From: Gamsiella multidivaricata
Lineage: Eukaryota > Mortierellomycota > Mortierellomycetes > Mortierellales > Mortierellaceae
Direction: 5' to 3'
Assembly: GCF_025024155.1 (NCBI RefSeq)
Contig: NW_026251735.1
Coordinates: 186,001 to 250,000 of the forward strand
Length of the DNA stretch: 64,000 nt
Shown here: piece after piece, positions 24,015-36,206 of the stretch
Layout: each line of letters begins with the position of its first letter
How positions within the stretch are numbered: position 1 is the first letter of the stretch
The notes under the pieces: generated by a model
The model's database searches: none
Told to the model about the DNA's origin: nothing
The model's input: the letters and a program-made list of their open reading frames with translations, nothing else
Position numbers and translations under genes: made by a program

Positions 24015-26711
24015 TCAATCCTTGGACTCGGCATGCTTGAGCAGATCTGGCGAGCTTCCGCCTGCCTTCCAAAAGTGCAACAACTCCTTGTACGAGGATG
24101 GTCGTCGAATGCCCTTGGTGGGTGATGTTCTTGTGCTAGTCGAGACATGTCCTGCAGATCTGGGTCCGATCAAACCGACGGATGTCGGGAATGAGCTATG
24201 GGAGGTTAGTGTGCGATCACCGGTTCCGGTTCCGGGAACAGATGATGTTCTCAAGGAATCTTGCGAGGCTAGCTGTTCTGTCCTTGAGGCTGTAGGCATA
24301 GGGCCTGCAGAGTGGGGGCCAGGCCGTGGTGGAGGTGTGCCGTAAAAGTTCATGGAAGCAGAGGTCTGGATCCTTGCTGGACGTACCGTATTGTTGCGAT
24401 AGGTTGAGGAAACAGAGCTGTCGGACGCGGCAGGTAAGGATGAGGTACTGCGGTTGCTCCTAAAGATGGCTTTGGTGGCTGTGAGTGGCGGTGTCGCTTT
24501 CTCTACCCTGTCCGGCACCGGACTCTCTGGGGACTCATTACGATCTATAGAGATATTAGAGATATTATAAAACGCGAGACGCGTTGTAGACAGAAATGGT
24601 TAGTTATTGCACCAATCCATGGGACCAATATGCGATCTCGATCAAACACATACTCGATAAAGCCGGCTGCTGCAGCTGCTGCAGTTGCGGTTCTGATGCA
24701 GCCTTTTGCTCCAGCATTCGATGCGTGTTTTCCGGATGTGAGCGCTTCGAGGCAAGGACGGTCTCCAAGGCTCCGAGACGACCTTCCATCTTATCGAAGC
24801 ACCGCTCAAGACGAACAGAAGTCTGTTCCATGGCACGGACACGCTCCTGGATCCTGTTCTCGATATCGCTCAACAGTTTCGCGTGCATCTCAGCCTCGAT
24901 CCGGTCGACTCTTCTTCCGAGACGCTGGTCAACCTCGTCCACGGTCTCGAACAGCATCAGCTTTGCTTCCTTCATTTGGGTCATCAAATCCGTGAGAAGC
25001 CCATCGTTGAGTTCGTGGTAACGCATACCGAAGGCCTGAAGTTCCTGACGCAATTCCATGACAGTTGCCTTGTCCACAAGTGCGGTCGCGTTTCTGCGGT
25101 CATCCATATCCTCAAGATCGCTGTCGTCGTTGCCCATAGGGGGTCGATACCGCTGAAGTTCGTTCATCGTGTCTCCTGACAATTGTTGCTCACTGCCCTG
25201 CTGGATTTCAACCTCGCTTATTGTCTGGGCCATGTTGTTCTGTCCTTCGTGCAGTTCTTGAACCTATATCAATGCATCACCGAACGATGGCGAAGTTTAA
25301 GTTTCCAGGCACCGTCGCTTAAAAAAAAAAAACCAACCACATAACCATAATGCAGATTAGCTAGTTTGACCGTACCTTGGATTCGATATCATCCAGCTTG
25401 TAGGAGACCATGTACTCCATCTGGTTGACACGGTCGTCCAGTTCCTCGACGATCTGTGAGGCATTGGAGAGCATATCCTTCCTTAGGGCTGCAGAGCCGC
25501 GTGAATGGTATGACAAAGTCTCCAGCGAGTCCAGATCCTGTTCCGGGTCCGGATGCATCATTGAGAGGGATCCCGTTTGCTCCTCCAATCGCTGTACACG
25601 GTCAGAAAGTTGCAGCTCCACCTGCTGCACTGCTTCTTGGATGCGCCGGTCGAGAACTGTCTTCACCTCACCGTAGAGGTCTTCGACCGAGGGCTGGGTA
25701 TCATTATCTGCATTGTTCCTTTGACCTGCAGAGCTCGCGTTACGTTCCTGAACTGGTTGTATCACATGTGGTCCGAGTCGCGAGGTATCACGATCGGCCT
25801 GTGCGACCTGGCTTGGTCCCCTAGAGTGACCCAACAGATCTTCGTCCACCTCGTGAATGGCATCCAAAAACAGGGGTCTGAGAGAAACAGTAATATCCTG
25901 GATTTCGGATTCGTCGACCTTGGTAAGGAGTTTTGCTGGGACGGGCCGATCATAGAGCTGGTATCGCTTTACGTTATCTCCGACGTGGTCGAGTCCTTGT
26001 TGACGGTCCTGATCGAGGCCGTGTGAAGCTATGGTACATAAAACGTTTTTTTTTGTTTTGTTTCTTTGTGAATAACAACATCTGCAGGATGCATGCGGCC
26101 ACATGGACAAGGCTGTATTTTTTTTTTTTTTTTTTGGGCTTTTGTCATAGTTACCTACCTGACTGTGGAGAGAGATAGGAGAGGTCCTCTTGCTCCTCGT
26201 CCTTTGACCTCTGGAAATCCGCTCGGTCTCGAGGATGATGTTCATAGGAGTCAGACCGGTTTAGTCGTGAGTTCACATGGAGGGTACCGTCCAAGAACGA
26301 GGGCGACGCGGTGATATGGCGACGTTGTTCTTTATGATGAGGATTGCTGGGAGGATAACTATCTTCGCCATGGATATCTTCCTCCCCCGAATCATCACTT
26401 TCGTCGTAGTAGACATGTTCGTTTTGGATCGGCAAAAGCCGTAATACCGGCGCTGGGTTCCCAGTACCCACAGCTCCGGTGTTTGTGCCGCCACCTATTG
26501 TAGCACTCGAGCCGAGGGTAAGAGACATCCGGCGGGGAAGGGAGAGCCTGGAGCTGTTGGCAAAGGTGTTGCCGCGCGAGAGGTTATGGTCACGATGGAG
26601 GAGGAGGTTTGGAGTGGACATGGAGAGAGAGTTTTGTCGCTTGATCTGCGGGTGGGTCTCATTGTAGTGCCGCCTATGGTAGGGCTCCTCTATGCTTTGG
26701 TTCTGGCCCAT
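24015..26711 (-). CDS. coiled-coil protein with N-myristoylation-type N-terminus (781 aa), function unknown
   Basis: Four exons (26711-26159, 26028-25376, 25263-24654, 24544-24015) sum to 2346 nt. The start MGQNQS fits the N-myristoylation consensus (Gly2, Ser6), which would tether the protein to membranes. Residues 1 to about 190 are disordered and S/H/R-rich with an acidic island (YYDESDDSGEEDIHGED). The middle ~420 residues hold repeated heptad segments (RRIQEAVQQVELQLSDRVQRL, VEELDDRVNQMEYMVSYKLD, VDQRLGRRVDRIEAEMHAKL). The C-terminus is disordered and S/T/P-rich. I recognise no catalytic domain. A peripheral membrane scaffold is plausible but is inference. The upstream region (26712-28256) is long and could serve this gene and the bZIP gene divergently. 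Confidence 0.85.
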
Positions 26712-28256
26712 GGTTCTGGCTGTGGAAGTAGTAGCTGCTGATGCGAGGAATGTTGGTTGTTAGGCAAAGGAAATAAAGCAGGACGAGGAGGGGTCGGCCG
26801 GGCGAGAGCAAAGAAGGAAGAGGAGGAAGAGGTGTGAAGAGGGATAGGTTGAAATAGGAAACAAAAAAAGTAAGCAAGGACAGAACGACAGCACGCCTCC
26901 TTCTTCTCGCTGAGGACCAGTTAGTGTAAGAAGGAAGGTCTGTACAGGGCAGTGGAGGGTTCCTTCAGGCACGGAAAAAAAGGGGGGCACGATAGCAACC
27001 ATGGGAAGGAGGTCTTTTGACCAGCGATGTATTACCTCACTCTTTTGCAGGATACCCCTTTTTGTATCCATCCAGGTCCATAAGATGACATGTTGACGAC
27101 AGGGAGCTTGGGTAACTGGGGGCGACAGGGGGAGGGGGGCCGAGGAGGATCGTATTGGGCGTACATGGAAGGTACCGATGCAGTCTAGTACAGTCCACGT
27201 AGAAAGTGAACCAGTGAGAAGAGGGCAGTGGCGAGGAAGGGGTGTATGTAGTCTACATTGCGCTGATTGGGCAAGGGCCTAGGGGAATTGTCTGCGCACG
27301 GAGCAACAGGGACGCGACGATCCAATCAGGAGCCAAGCGAGCATAAACTGAAACGGACACCAGAGGAGGACCGTCGAACATGAGTCCTTTTTTTTTTTTG
27401 GTATCTGTCTGCAGTCTATCTGTCATTCTAGTCTATCTATCATTCTATCTGTCAGTCCAGCTGCAGTCCATGTCTGGTCTGTATGCAGCAGGATACGCTT
27501 GCATGCATGCTTGCTTGTTTAATTGTATGGAAGGAAGGTATGGAGCGTGGCACCTTATATCCAAGCGTGGTGGGCAATAAAGGAAATGGATTATTCAGCG
27601 AGCTGTTAAGGGGAACATGAGACGGGGCATGTATATATACCAAGTACGAGTGCGAGTTACGAGTACGAGTTACGGGCACGGATACGAGTTGCGTGTCAAT
27701 GAGGGAGAATGGGGGTGAGGATGCACATGTCTTTATCCAGACTGCGGCAGGGTGCCTGGGGAAGGCAGTATATAAATGTAAAAGTATATATTTAAATATG
27801 TGTGTGTAGCAGGAGATAGCGAGGCGAGGCGGTGGGCGGCATGGATGGATGGATGGGATGGGGCATGGCTGGGCGTGTGTCTGCGCAGTGCAGCGTCATA
27901 TCGACCTTGTCTGGTTGAGAGTCTACTTCTGAGTGAGTGAATGGGGTGAGTGGGGGAGTATGTCCAACTGGCCTCCTCCCCTGGGCCGTCCTCCGATCGC
28001 TGTTATCTCCTTTCCGTCTTTATTTCCTTCGTATCCTTTGCTTCCTTTGTATCTTCCTTCCCTTGTATCTTCCTTCCTTCCTTCCCTTTCTCCACTGCCC
28101 ACTGCCCACTGCCCCACTGTACAACAGCAAGCTGCATCCCCTCTGTATAACAAACACCAGTCATCCCATCCCATCCCATCCCTTCCCTTCCTTTCCCTTC
28201 CCTTGTATCCCACCTGTACTTATCCCATCTTCCTCCCCTCCACACTGATCATCCCA
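26712..28256. other. divergent intergenic region with low-complexity repeats
   Basis: No gene is supported between the divergent coiled-coil and bZIP genes. It contains a G-rich cluster at about 27116-27142, imperfect TCTATC/CATT repeats (27410-27460), an imperfect ACGAGTTACG-type tandem repeat (27643-27690), and a strong CT-rich stretch with TTCC and CATCC repeats (28050-28205) that leads into the bZIP start. Such pyrimidine tracts are typical of fungal core promoters. Confidence 0.5.
28167..28205 (+). repeat. CATCC/TTCCC pentanucleotide repeat in the bZIP leader
   Basis: Four tandem CATCC units are followed by TTCCC variants, about 50 nt upstream of the bZIP ATG. Confidence 0.7.
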
Positions 28257-30304
28257 ATGTCTCTCCAGCAGCACACCGACATGTACCCGCTCTCCCTCTC
28301 CGACACCGACTGGGCCCAGATCCTCAACAACAACAGGGACGCACAGGATCTGCTCTCCACCGCCATCGCCCACCACGACCAGTACCGCGAGGACGACCCC
28401 ATCAAGCGCAAAGGCATCATCTCCCAGCTCCACAACAAGGCACCCAACAACCCCTCCCAGAGTAAGCACCCAACCAACCAACCAACCTGCCTACCGCCGT
28501 CCTATGGAATCCATATGATCCATATACATACATATATATCATACAAATATATATCTAACCATAACCTCTCGTCCTCCCACAGGCGACCTTAATGAAAGGA
28601 GCCTTGCGGATTCACAGCAGAACCACTCCGAGAATGACCACAGTTCTGGTGAGTCCCCTACCTCTGCCCTTCACTGCTGTTAAATGGCTTGGAGATATCT
28701 GCTGTGGAAAACAATGGTGTCAGCATAGGTGTTGATTCCCCTTTCCTTGCCATCCCTTTCTTTTACCTTCTGTCCGTGCCAGACGAAGGCCACTCGCCTG
28801 GCGAAGGAAAACCTGCCCCCAAGAAGGCTGGTCGCAAGCCCTTAACAACCGAGCCGACCAACAAACGAAAGGTACGTTTTACCCTTTACTCCAGTGCGTG
28901 CTAGTACTTCCTCCATTATAATCTGCTCACACAGCTGATATCCTCTATATCCCTCCCTAGGCGCAAAATAGGGCAGCACAGCGTGCGTTCCGTGACAGGA
29001 AGGAGCGGTATGTCAAGTCGCTGGAGGAACGCATAAAGGAGCTTGAAGAACTTAACCCTACCAAGACAGATTCAAAGCTTGCAGAGGAGAACATGAGCCT
29101 CAAAGTCCTCGTCCAAAAGCTCGAGACCGAAAACTACTTCCTCAAGGAGCAGGCCTTCACCTTCGACTTCCCCATCAGTCAGCCTGGTCTCTACGATGTC
29201 TCAAAAATAAGCCGCGATGGTCTCTTGAACTCCACTCACAACCAAGTCAACCCTAGCCCGGACCACTCCTCTTCAAGTCCGGCTTCACAGTCCATCGATA
29301 CCGTCAGCAGCAAGAGCAGCGCCTCCCCAGCATCTGCTTCAACCAAACCCTTCCCGGGCAGTGTGGCTAAACCGCCCACATACGACCAACTGCCATGGTC
29401 ACCCCCGTCGTCAGTCGGGGACAGTGTTCCTAACTCACCCCTGAATAGCGACCCTACGACACCAGAGCAGGAGAGTATTCATCAGCCCACATATACCGAC
29501 AATGCAGGAGTCGTGCCCTCAAGGTTCCGTAACAGCTCGCCCGAGGAGATCGCGCTCTTTTCGTCCATCCTCGACGGGACCGGGAACACTGCCTCTGTCC
29601 TCCCCAGCACAAACCCTCAGCTGCAGCAGTCTACCCAAACCAAGGACGCCTTTGGTGCCTTTAACGCCACTGGCCAGCTGGGTCAATTCACTCAATCGGG
29701 CACACTGAGCGCAAGCAACGCCAGCCCAGCAAGCACATTAGCCGGTCTCTCGGAGCATAGTCCCTCGCCAACACTGGAGGATCTCGTCAACACTCCATTG
29801 TTCGGAGTGGCCGGGAACGTGCCGTTCACGCCCACGACAGCTAATATGTCGGTTCCTCCGCTGACGTTCGAGCAGACACAGGCCCTCTTCACCGACTTCC
29901 GCGATCCCTCGGACCCACGCGACTTCTATACCAACTTTGAGGACCCAATCGAGACTGCGTTTCCAGAGGACCCGATCGGTGGACTGTTCAACGACCAATT
30001 GCTCGACTACACCAGCATGTTCGCCAACGTTGCTACGACGCCCGCAAGGGAGGAGAGCCAAAAACTTTCCGACAAGTCGCAGACGTCAGCTGAGAAGCAC
30101 ATGCTACCCGCGCTTGAGGAGAATGAGAAGGCGATCCCTTGTCCGCAAGCTTGGGAGCACATTGCGAAGCATCCCAACTTTGATGATGCGGACATTGACG
30201 ATCTGTGTATAGAGATGAAGTCGAAGGCCAAGTGCTCAGGGCATGGTCCTGTCATTCCAGTTTCGGAGGTCAACAAGCTGATGAACAGGCTGAATCAGGA
30301 GTAG
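28257..30304 (+). CDS. AP-1-like bZIP transcription factor, Yap1/Pap1 family (567 aa)
   Basis: Four exons (28257-28461, 28583-28648, 28783-28871, 28961-30304) total 1704 nt. The basic region AQNRAAQRAFRDRKERYVKSL, followed by the leucine zipper, is diagnostic of the fungal Pap1/Yap1 subfamily, which binds TTACTAA-type sites. The C-terminal PAP1 domain is clear: IPCPQAWEHIAKHPNF, DIDDLCIEMKSKAKCSGHG. Here the hydrophobic export sequence and three cysteines form the redox-sensitive C-CRD. The family's role is nuclear accumulation under peroxide or thiol stress and activation of antioxidant genes. These three cysteines are the only ones in the whole protein, so the N-terminal cysteine cluster of Yap1/Pap1 is absent. 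The middle is S/T/P-rich activation-type sequence. Confidence 0.93.
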
Positions 30305-31106
30305 AGGCGACAAAAAAGAAAAAAAGAAAAAAAAAGAAAAAAGGGTTAGCAGAAGACAAAAAAAAAGTCCGTTGCCCAGTAGCAGCAGATCTCTTTGTGC
30401 TCCAGTCTCGATTTCCTCAATTCATTTGTTTATCATTGTAGTTTTGCATTTGTTTTTCTTTCTTTATGGCATTCGAGCGCGTATGAAGGAGAGCAGGGCG
30501 GATATGGAGCCGATTCTTTTGGCTTTTTTGTTCCCCTTACGTTCTCTTCTTCACTCCTCCTGTAATCTCTCCCATTTTTCAAGTGTATTTCATATCTTAC
30601 CAGTGTCTGCCAAATGTTCCTGGTTGCGCGCTGTGTACTCGTATTTTTACATTCCTATTGTATTTTCTCTGCTGGATAAAAAATATATATAAACATCTAT
30701 ATGTATTTTTATACACATCTGCTTCGGTTACTGGTTCAATACATGGTAGTGGTTCCAGATCGCTTGCAAGAAACAGCCTTGTTAGATTATGTGTTGTCAA
30801 CGGTGACATTTTAGTTCCTAGTTCGTTCCTGGCAAAAAAGGGCCGGGTTGAATGTGGAGAAGCGAATCGAGTCGATCGATTGGAGAAGCACAAGAAAAAG
30901 GTTTTCTCATGGTTCGGCCCTGCACAACAAAAATCATCCGTGGCACGAAGCGGCGCAAAGGAGGACGAAGCGTGGGTAAAGAAAGAGGGGGAAAAAAAAG
31001 CTGCTTGTTGTTGGGTTGTTGCTGTTGTTGTTGTTCATCTCTGTTCCTCATCAGCAATCGTTTTCTTCCTCTTCTCTCCACTCTTTATTTTTCCCCACCC
31101 CACACT
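30305..31106. other. intergenic DNA, bZIP 3' flank to carrier promoter
   Basis: A/G-rich then T-rich sequence. No gene is seen. The last ~150 bp are CT-rich, as expected for the carrier promoter. Confidence 0.4.
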
Positions 31107-32668
31107 ATGGCAACTCAGCTACCTCAGGAACAGGAACACGGCGCAGTCAGAAGCGGACAAATCTGGACGCCTGGCGAGGAACTTGCGGCAAAGTTGGTGT
31201 TTGGCGGTCTTGGGTGTATGATCGCGGTGGTGTTCACACACCCTGTGGATGTGATCAAAACACGGCTGCAGTTACAGGGTGAAGCCCAGGTTCAGATCCC
31301 TCATGCCCAAGTGCCGTTATCATCATCATCGCCAGGAGCCGCTTTATCAGGAGCAGGACGGATAAAAGGAATGTCGATGACATCGACATCGGTCCATTCT
31401 GCATTGTTGTCGTCTAGCTCGGGGTCTCACCTGGCGTTCTCGCCCACGGTTCCGGTTTCGAATACGATCCATCATCGTGATGCTGGGCTGCTTGTGCATG
31501 AGACCATGAAACCAGCAATGGCGACAACAGCGACAGCAGCGACAACAACGACATCGACAGCAGCAGCGGGGATGACCCCGTCAAGAACGCTGAAGCTGTT
31601 CCCGTTGCTGAGAGAGATCCAGCGGTCGGAGGGACCGCGGGTGTTCATGTCAGGACTGGGAGCGGCGGTGCTGAGGGAGAGTATCTATTCCACGATCCGG
31701 TTCGGGAGTTACGACCTGTTCAAGGGCATTTACAGTGGGATGGGTAGTGGAATGCGCGGGGGTGAGGAGACGACGACGGTCGTGAAATTGCTCTCTGGAT
31801 TGACGAGCGGGATGATTGGGAGTGTTATTGCCAACCCTACAGATCTCATCAAAGGTCAGTCAGGAATGCAGTGTTTTTTTTTTTTTTTTTGTTTTTTTGT
31901 GTGTATGTGTGTACTCACTCTGCATCATGAATCATTCTTTCGTTAACTCGGCCTTTTATTTTTTTTTGGGTTCTCGATTCCACCTACATCCACACCATAT
32001 AGTTCGGTTGCAGGCATACTGGCCCAGCGGCAAAGCGCGATACGCCTCCATTGCGGACGCATGCAAGTCCATCTACGTGGAGGAAGGTCTACCGGGACTG
32101 TATCGAGGTGTGGTGCCGACGGCCGCACGGGCGATGGTCGTTACGGCCTCGCAATTGGCCTCGTACGACACGACGAAGCATTGGCTCCTGAGGTTGAGGG
32201 ACCGAAATGGCGAGGCTCCTTTCCGGGAGGGTTACTTGACACATTTCTGTGCCAGCGTTGTTGCAGGTAAGGAAGAGGGGCATCTTATTCGGATACGCAA
32301 AAAAGGAACTTGCTGTTTGTTCTTTTTCTTGTTCTTTGTTGTTGTTGCTATGGGATGTTGACTTGGATTCTACCACCTCCAAAAAAAAAAAAAAAAAAAA
32401 AAAAAAACTAGGACTTGTGTGCTCGATCTCGACATCCCCGATCGACACGGTGAAGGTGCGATATATGAACCAGCATTTCAGTGCGAGTGGACAGGGGGCG
32501 CTCTACAAGTCTGCACTGGACTGTGCGATCAAGACGGTTCAACGCGAGGGACCCTTGGCCCTGTATAAGGGCTTCTTGATGTGCTGGCTTCGTCTGGGCC
32601 CGCATACGATGCTCTCGTTGATGATCTTTGAGAAGCTCAGGAGCTTTGTTGGCTTGAATCCGGTTTAG
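31107..32668 (+). CDS. mitochondrial carrier family protein, SLC25 (UCP/dicarboxylate-like), 422 aa
   Basis: Three exons (31107-31854, 32003-32266, 32412-32668) total 1269 nt. The three signature P-x-[DE]-x-x-[KR] motifs are present, one per repeat: THPVDVIKTRLQLQ, NPTDLIKVRLQAYW (spanning intron 1) and SPIDTVKVRYMNQ, each in the expected tripartite, six-helix setting. Carriers of this type exchange metabolites across the inner mitochondrial membrane. The overall sequence resembles the UCP/DIC/KMCP1 branch, but the substrate cannot be read. The loop after helix 1 carries an insertion of roughly 100 residues, rich in S, T and A, making the protein about 120 residues longer than usual. Intron 2 ends in an A tract of about 26 bases right before CTAG. 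Confidence 0.9.
32381..32407. repeat. poly(A) tract at a splice acceptor
   Basis: About 26 consecutive A occupy the place where a polypyrimidine tract is expected, four bases before the exon-3 acceptor of the carrier gene. Confidence 0.85.
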
Positions 32669-35600
32669 ACTAGCTGGCTGCCTGGTGGAACGTGCAATCA
32701 AATAAAAATAAAATAAAAATAAAAGTAAAAGTTCGTATGCTTCCTTGTGCGTGCGCTCGTGTCGAAAGGAGTGGTGGGGGGAGGGATGCTTAAATACCTT
32801 ATAGAATCGTGAACTCATCCATCAATGGAGAGGTTCGTTCGAACCAAGGTCATCTGCTGCCTTTTGGCTTTATGAGATTTTGCTTGTATCTACCGCAGCG
32901 GAAGGCCATGGGGTCTGGTTAAGATTACGCCCGGGTCGGGGATCTTTAGAAGTACACCATTGGCGAAGATGTATTACTGGAAAGAGTGAACGGTGGTCCA
33001 ATGAGATCTTTTTTTGAAGGATCATTGTTTGAAGGATCTTATTAGGTCGCATGATAACCATTTCTGTGTTGACGGAATTGCAATGAGTGTCAAGGGCTCT
33101 TCGTATCATTTACACAGGGCCTCTAAACTCAACACATCCTGATTAGCGCGCATTTCGATCATAACCTCAATGACATAGCTTTATTAAAGCCATAAATAAT
33201 TTGATCCGCAACCCTCAGTTAATAGTGTTGGGAACTGGAAGATCTTGGAATTTAGATGTATGGGATGTATTGACTTGAATCGCTAAGAATAAAAATAAAG
33301 AAATCCGGCATTGTTTCATGAAATATGTAATGGGCATGGATAACGGCCCTTGGGACGACAGCGTGTCCTCACTTTCTGTGCTACAAAAACAAATCTCAAA
33401 AAACTCTTCAAGGGAGACAAATTATCTTGGCTAGCGCTACTCCCACTTTCAGATGAAGAATTTCGTTTGCGCCAGAAGGGTTTTACCATCTCCGTATTCA
33501 CCAAAGTTTTCTGTGGTATCTCTCAGGCCTCGCGTATTCGCTGGAGACCTTGTCTTGGAGCGCGCGAAATGCTTGTAGGCGAAGTAGCCTACGGATCACT
33601 TCTAAACGCCCGAGACGCGCCATGGTCCACCGACAAAATTGGTGCTCAGATTTCAATTCTACATGCCCTCGCTTGCGCCGGCAAGTCACCCCAAGCAGCT
33701 ATTGTAGACACCGTTAACAACTGGATTGTCATTGTTATAACCTGATGAACGAGTTTTTATGGTCCGAGTAGATACGATCGCAGCCAAGCGTATGAGGAAA
33801 AGATCAAAGACGCTGATGGGGTGTTTATACTGAGCACGGTCTAGAATCCTTCCTACTATAGATTAGGTATCGCGGGGTAACAATACTCGCCTTTATAAGG
33901 AAGCATTTCTGATCAACACAGTTTTTTCCCTGGCGTCAAATAGGGCTCTGCTGCAGCGGGAATGCCAATATTGAGAAAACACCAACTTATCAATCATTTC
34001 CCTGGCTCGTGCGTTGCGCATGGACGATTGAAAAAAGGAGCTGTTCAGTAGAAATTTTGTCGTCTAGAGCCCGTAAGGATGAAGGACTATGCTTCCAGGT
34101 TTATCATGCAATAACTAGGTGTTGCACTCTGAAACATGATGGGCTAGCATTAACCACGGTAAGAATAGAGAAACGATAGTCACGGATGATGAATCTATTC
34201 GACGATAACCAGAAGGTCCAGCGAGACTGAAATTGCGTTTGTGGTCCGATGTTCAAGAATTCCCCCTGCCTGAAGTGGCCATATTGATAGCCTTTAGCAG
34301 GTCTGGTGCATTAATGATAGGCAGGATGAAACCAACACTTGGAGCGCCCTACGAATATAACTTGAGGTACGCAACGAGTATCATTGGAGATAAAATAGGG
34401 TGCTATAATATCGGCAGGAGGATGCAGCTCTTCATTACACTGCGCATGATGAGCGCGAAGTAGAAAGTAGCGAGCAAAGATCATAACTACAATTAAACGG
34501 CCTATTTGTGAACCCAAACCAGTAGAAAAAAAGGCTTTTGTTAGGGGACTGATAGTATGCCTGCCAGGCCCACTATCAGAGTCTGCTGTCAACATGGAGC
34601 TCCAGTTCAGCAAATCGTCGATCGATATTGTTATGTTCTCGATAGATATCTGTCAACTGGAATAGCCTGTACAGATATAGTCAGCACGTTCATGCTGCAC
34701 TGTGCGTCACGATGTGAGGATTGGCAGAGTGATTTCTGGATAGCCCATATATCAGCTTGCTGTACAAGAACGTCCCTGCCTAGATGGCTTCCCGAACTCA
34801 TATTTTAACTCTAATGGCGATGCGACCCTGTTGTATTTGGAGCTTTGACAGGAAGAGGCGGACAAAATTGATATCGAGCACAAGGCCTTTGCTATCCGAA
34901 ATATGAAGCAAGGTGAATGTAAGCCCCTGAGAAGCTGCTTTATTCAATAAAGCGCATCAAGAGAACCAGAGTACAAGAAGCAATGAATGAACGGATGAGG
35001 AGGGGCAGCTATAGGAATATACAATTACTCCCTCTTTTTTTATCTAGTACCAGGACCTTACAGTCGTATTGGAATATGTCCGATTTTCGTATTACCCTGT
35101 CGATATCTGTGCAAGAGAATTGAACCTCCTATGGAGTTGTCTTGACGAAAGAAGAACGCTCGAACAAGCATCTAGTAAGAGGTCTGCATGCAGAGGTACT
35201 GCGTCTGCATCTGCATTTTCCAGGCATAGCCACCTCGACAGGTTTACATTGAGCGAGGATTCAAAGAATCCATTGCCTTACAACGGCGTTCTCGTCCGGA
35301 GTGTGCAGTGCCACAAGTTTAACTCATGTAAAGTTCAGCATACCGATCGCGTTCCTGTGGAGTGCTAGGCAGCATGCCATGCGTAGATTGATATTGAAGA
35401 CACATGAGCCCTTTCAAATGACGGACAGGGGTACCGGTGTGATGGATTAATCTGGCGCTAGCGTTGTCTATGTCGCCTTGAACTACGATAAATCCAAACA
35501 CAAAATGAGATATAAATACACGTCGCCGCCGTTTTCACGGGTATCTTGAGCGGTAGACTTGTAGGTGGGGTGAAAACGTGGTGTACGAGATTGAGCGCGT

Positions 35601-36206
35601 GTTGTTCGTTGGATCTGAGGTAAGGACTGCAAATGACCGGTGCAGAAAGGGCTCTTCAGGACAACACGCGCAGTGTCTTCTTTTTACCAGAGATGCTCAA
35701 CTCTGCGATCGCAAGCTGACGTTTGACCTTTCACTCGTCTTGCACGCGAGTTGTTGACAGCAAAGTATATACACATCGGCGAAGAGATCCATATGTATTA
35801 TTCAATCAGCTTCATTTCAAACCCAATTGTGTTGTGTGATGAAATAAGCTCTTGAGTCGTGCAGTATTTTTTTCAATCCAGGTACCAACCGATTGCCCTT
35901 TGCCCAGGGGCACTCACCACCCACCACAGCTTTCTCATCATCCCTCATCATCATCCCTCATTATCATCCCTCATCATCATCATCATCCTTCACCTTTTCA
36001 TCCCTCTTTCTCTTTTTCATCATCCTTTTGCCCCTGCAGCAGTACCCCCCCTCATCTCAGATCCCTCTCCCTGATATACATCCTCTCCTTGCCCTCGCAT
36101 CTATCTCTCCCACACACTCCTTCTCACTCTCTCGTTCCCATTTCAGACCTCACCCCACACCGCCTGATTACAACAACAAAAAAAGAAACAGCTCCCCCTC
36201 TGAGCC
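32669..36206. other. intergenic region, no supported gene
   Basis: A plus-strand frame at 33350-33745 (131 codons, starting MGRQRVLTFCATKTNLKKL) is the longest open stretch, but it matches no family I know and has no clear promoter or splice context. Sequence from 33200 to 35850 is otherwise AT-rich and frame-poor. The last 300 bp are CT-rich with ATC/CAT triplet repeats (35935-35995), forming the leader of the flippase gene. Confidence 0.4.
33350..33745 (+). CDS. uncertain open reading frame, 131 codons
   Basis: I do not recognise it. The product is basic in its first quarter and contains LPLSDEEFRLRQKGFTISVF. No intron, signal peptide or known domain is visible. It may be a chance frame or a relic. 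Confidence 0.15.
   Translation: MGRQRVLTFCATKTNLKKLFKGDKLSWLALLPLSDEEFRLRQKGFTISVFTKVFCGISQASRIRWRPCLGAREMLVGEVAYGSLLNARDAPWSTDKIGAQISILHALACAGKSPQAAIVDTVNNWIVIVIT

Noticed and set aside
24596..26026. Several long plus-strand frames rich in Ser/Arg/Cys
   Set aside because: They are antisense shadows of the coiled-coil gene, whose exons join in phase on the minus strand.
28500..28560. ATATAT-rich stretch as a promoter
   Set aside because: It lies inside intron 1 of the bZIP gene.
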